Part shown: piece after piece, positions 61,900-64,000 of the stretch
How positions within the stretch are numbered: position 1 is the first letter of the stretch
Layout: the number at the start of each line of letters is the position of its first letter
Assembly (NCBI GenBank): GCA_025642065.1
Contig: JAODUP010000317.1
Span: 248,001-312,000, forward strand
Direction: 5' to 3'
Source: Paralvinella palmiformis
Taxonomy: Eukaryota; Annelida; Polychaeta; Terebellida; Alvinellidae
Length of the DNA stretch: 64,000 nt
The notes under the pieces: generated by a model
Database searches by the model: none
The model's input: only the letters and a program-made list of their open reading frames with translations
What the model was told of the DNA's origin: nothing
Translations under genes and position numbers: made by a program

Positions 61900-63180
61900 T
61901 GGCTGCGAGGGAATTATCAATTAAACAAAGCCGCTTCGTATCGGACGCGTAACCGAAACAACGAGTCGATAACCAGCGGCGAGCCACGGTGTGTCAGGAA
62001 CGAGACCCGTCATCGTGGACTCTGGTCACGGCCGAGCGGCTCCCGGCAGGACTTCCCGAACGTAGACTTCACGGTTCGTCGAACGGTAATCACGTCAGCC
62101 TCGGTGGTTTAGAGCACAATGGAACTCCGATCAGCGGATGAACAAAACGACCGCAAAACTGATTGACGCGCCGAGACGTGCCAATCATTCCGTGAAATTA
62201 CCGCCCTGGTGCTGCACGTCGGAGAACGCTTCGTGTTCGCAAAACTGAAACCGCCTGGTCGGACGACGAGCCGTTGTCGTTGTAAACAACAATAACAACT
62301 ACTACTACTACAACAACTACAAGTCGGTGTACGAGCGGATATATCTCATTAATCAGACTGAAGTGCGTCATACGGCGTGTTGTTTCCGATCAAAAGCGCT
62401 GTTCTGACATGACCAAGCCTCAGTCAGAAGAGGGACTCCCAGCTGACTGTCATAAAGAACATTTGTCAAACAATAACATCGACAACAATAACACAGCCCT
62501 GTTAGGCGTCGACTAATGATATCTGTCGATGTTATTATATCGTCGTCCTAACAGATGACGGGCTCGCAGTCGGCCCTCCTTTGGCTCGGGTCATAATGTC
62601 GAAACAAGGTTACGGACGACAACAGTCCGACTGTGACTCGTTCATCGGAAAAAAAAACCCAGCCCACAAAGGCTATCAGACGGAGAAACAAAGCCATACA
62701 TCGACGACGTACGCAGTTTTTAAGACACACGGCCTAATCTATCAACTTTGACCCGTCGCCATAATAGGATGCCCACTAAAAACCGGATGCGACAAAATAC
62801 CTGCCAAACATCAGAGGTCTCGTCGATGCCACAACGCATTCACATCCATCGAGGCCATCGGTAACATAACTGGTAAGCGGAGAAGCCGAGAAGAATGCGC
62901 AAGAAGGTGTTGTTGCCATTTGTCAAATGTCCTTTGTGCGTAGCGAAGTCATACCGCTGAGAACATCCACGAGCTGAAACATACGACATGTACGGTCGTC
63001 GACCGAACTCCGTTGAAAAGAATTTTCGGCCGATGTTTGTGCCGTGAGAAACTGCCGACGAGTATCTGTTTCATTCTGCGGCCGAGAACACCGCCAGCTA
63101 CACGGCGACGCTGACACGGGTAAACCAGGCGGATATCATCACCGCCCCAAAGCGCCGAATGCGTCATTCCAGGGCCAAAG
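61900..63180. promoter_or_regulatory. CpG-rich region, candidate promoter of the CCSER-like gene
   Basis: CpG dinucleotides are dense (for example cggacgcgtaaccg, cagcggcgagccacgg, gcgccgagacg) in contrast to the A+T-rich rest of the window. It lies 1-2.3 kb upstream of the first recognised minus-strand exon. No clear TATA box or long coding frame. It could hold a promoter with an untranslated first exon. Confidence 0.35.
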
Positions 63181-64000
63181 GAGATAAGAACAGACAGACA
63201 ATGGTCCCATTAATAGCACCTTAATCAACACGTACAGCTTGTGGTTTCTAATCACGAACCAGCTCTCTCTCTCTCTCTCTCGCTCTCTCTCTTTAAACTT
63301 TGAAAACTTTCGACTTCAAGGCACTCGCCAACCAAACAAAAACCGAACTCGGCTTCAGCTGAGAAAAAAAAACAACAACCCTAGACTCCATTTATGGACA
63401 AAGATAACATTCCTGTAACATCTCAAATAGCACAAGTTACTGAGACTGACACATTTCGTGGCAGAACGCTGACTCGGTGTCCTCGTATTCAGCTCATTAA
63501 AGTAGATATTTGTGGAGAGACGCATGAAAACGTCTATATTCCTTAAAAGTTTAATTAGACATTATAGTTATTTGTTGTTGTTGTTGTTGTTGTGAAGGCT
63601 ACTGAACGAGAAGAAAAGGTTAATATGTTTGTACAAAATAATAAAGAGTACAATATTTACTGTTTATATCACGTTGATTATCGTGTGCTCCCCCCGTATT
63701 ACCCTTTGGCTTGATGACTATAGCTATCATGTAGCTTGTACAGAAATTAATACACAGAATTTACATTTGCAAACTCCTATTCATTGAATACTTTTATGAA
63801 TACAATGGAGGTGGGAAACAAAGCTGATAATCCAGTGCAGAAAGTGTCAATGAATGAAATTAAACATTTGATATTGTGCCGCTGATATTAGGATATATGA
63901 TAAACATGCAGAAGGCGGCTTGCCGAATGTATTTTGGAATCGGAATAAATATGTAAATATTTAAAAACGAATTCAAATATCTGAGCATCTACGTATTTGT
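63181..64000. other. intergenic DNA with simple repeats
   Basis: Contains a (CT)n tract at 63264-63293 and a (GTT)n tract at about 63573-63593. I see no gene. Confidence 0.5.

Overview
The window is animal nuclear DNA. Coding is confined to short exons with GT/AG introns, the non-coding DNA is A+T-rich and full of microsatellites, and tRNA-derived SINEs recur on both strands. The gene set (HIF1AN, a DNAJB12/14 gene, a CCSER-type gene, a Polycomb RING protein) is metazoan. Repeat content and intron sizes suggest a lophotrochozoan, most likely a mollusc; that placement is inference.

Layout. 1-3.3 kb: the last three exons of a + strand coiled-coil gene I cannot name. 6.1-7.3 kb (-): an intact single-exon coding region with a complete THAP zinc finger fused to a complete Polycomb group RING finger protein of PCGF1 type (RING plus RAWUL). 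7.3-24.9 kb: no convincing host gene; it holds SINEs, a decayed hAT/ZMYM1-like transposase, a LINE scrap, palindromes, a 0.3-kb direct duplication and many (TA)n tracts. 24.9-32.8 kb (-): a complete nine-exon DNAJB12/14 gene (374 aa) for a tail-anchored ER J-protein. 32.97-44.9 kb (+): a complete eight-exon HIF1AN (FIH, factor inhibiting HIF) gene (337 aa). These two are head to head with 151 bp between start codons, so they probably share a promoter. 48.8-60.9 kb (-): the 3' eight exons of a CCSER1/CCSER2-family coiled-coil serine-rich gene. 61.9-63.2 kb: CpG-rich DNA, possibly its promoter.

Reading frames join in phase across every inferred junction of the DNAJB12 and HIF1AN models, and across the CCSER exons from 60.9 to 48.8 kb. 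I built these junctions by hand.

The most unusual item is the THAP-PCGF fusion: a DNA-binding domain of P-element transposase ancestry on a core subunit of Polycomb repressive complex 1. Other points of interest are a 45-bp minisatellite in the last HIF1AN intron, two related transposon copies in opposite orientation around HIF1AN exon 2, and several perfect or near-perfect hairpins in introns and intergenic DNA. I found no true tRNA or rRNA genes, no CRISPR array and no prokaryotic signals.
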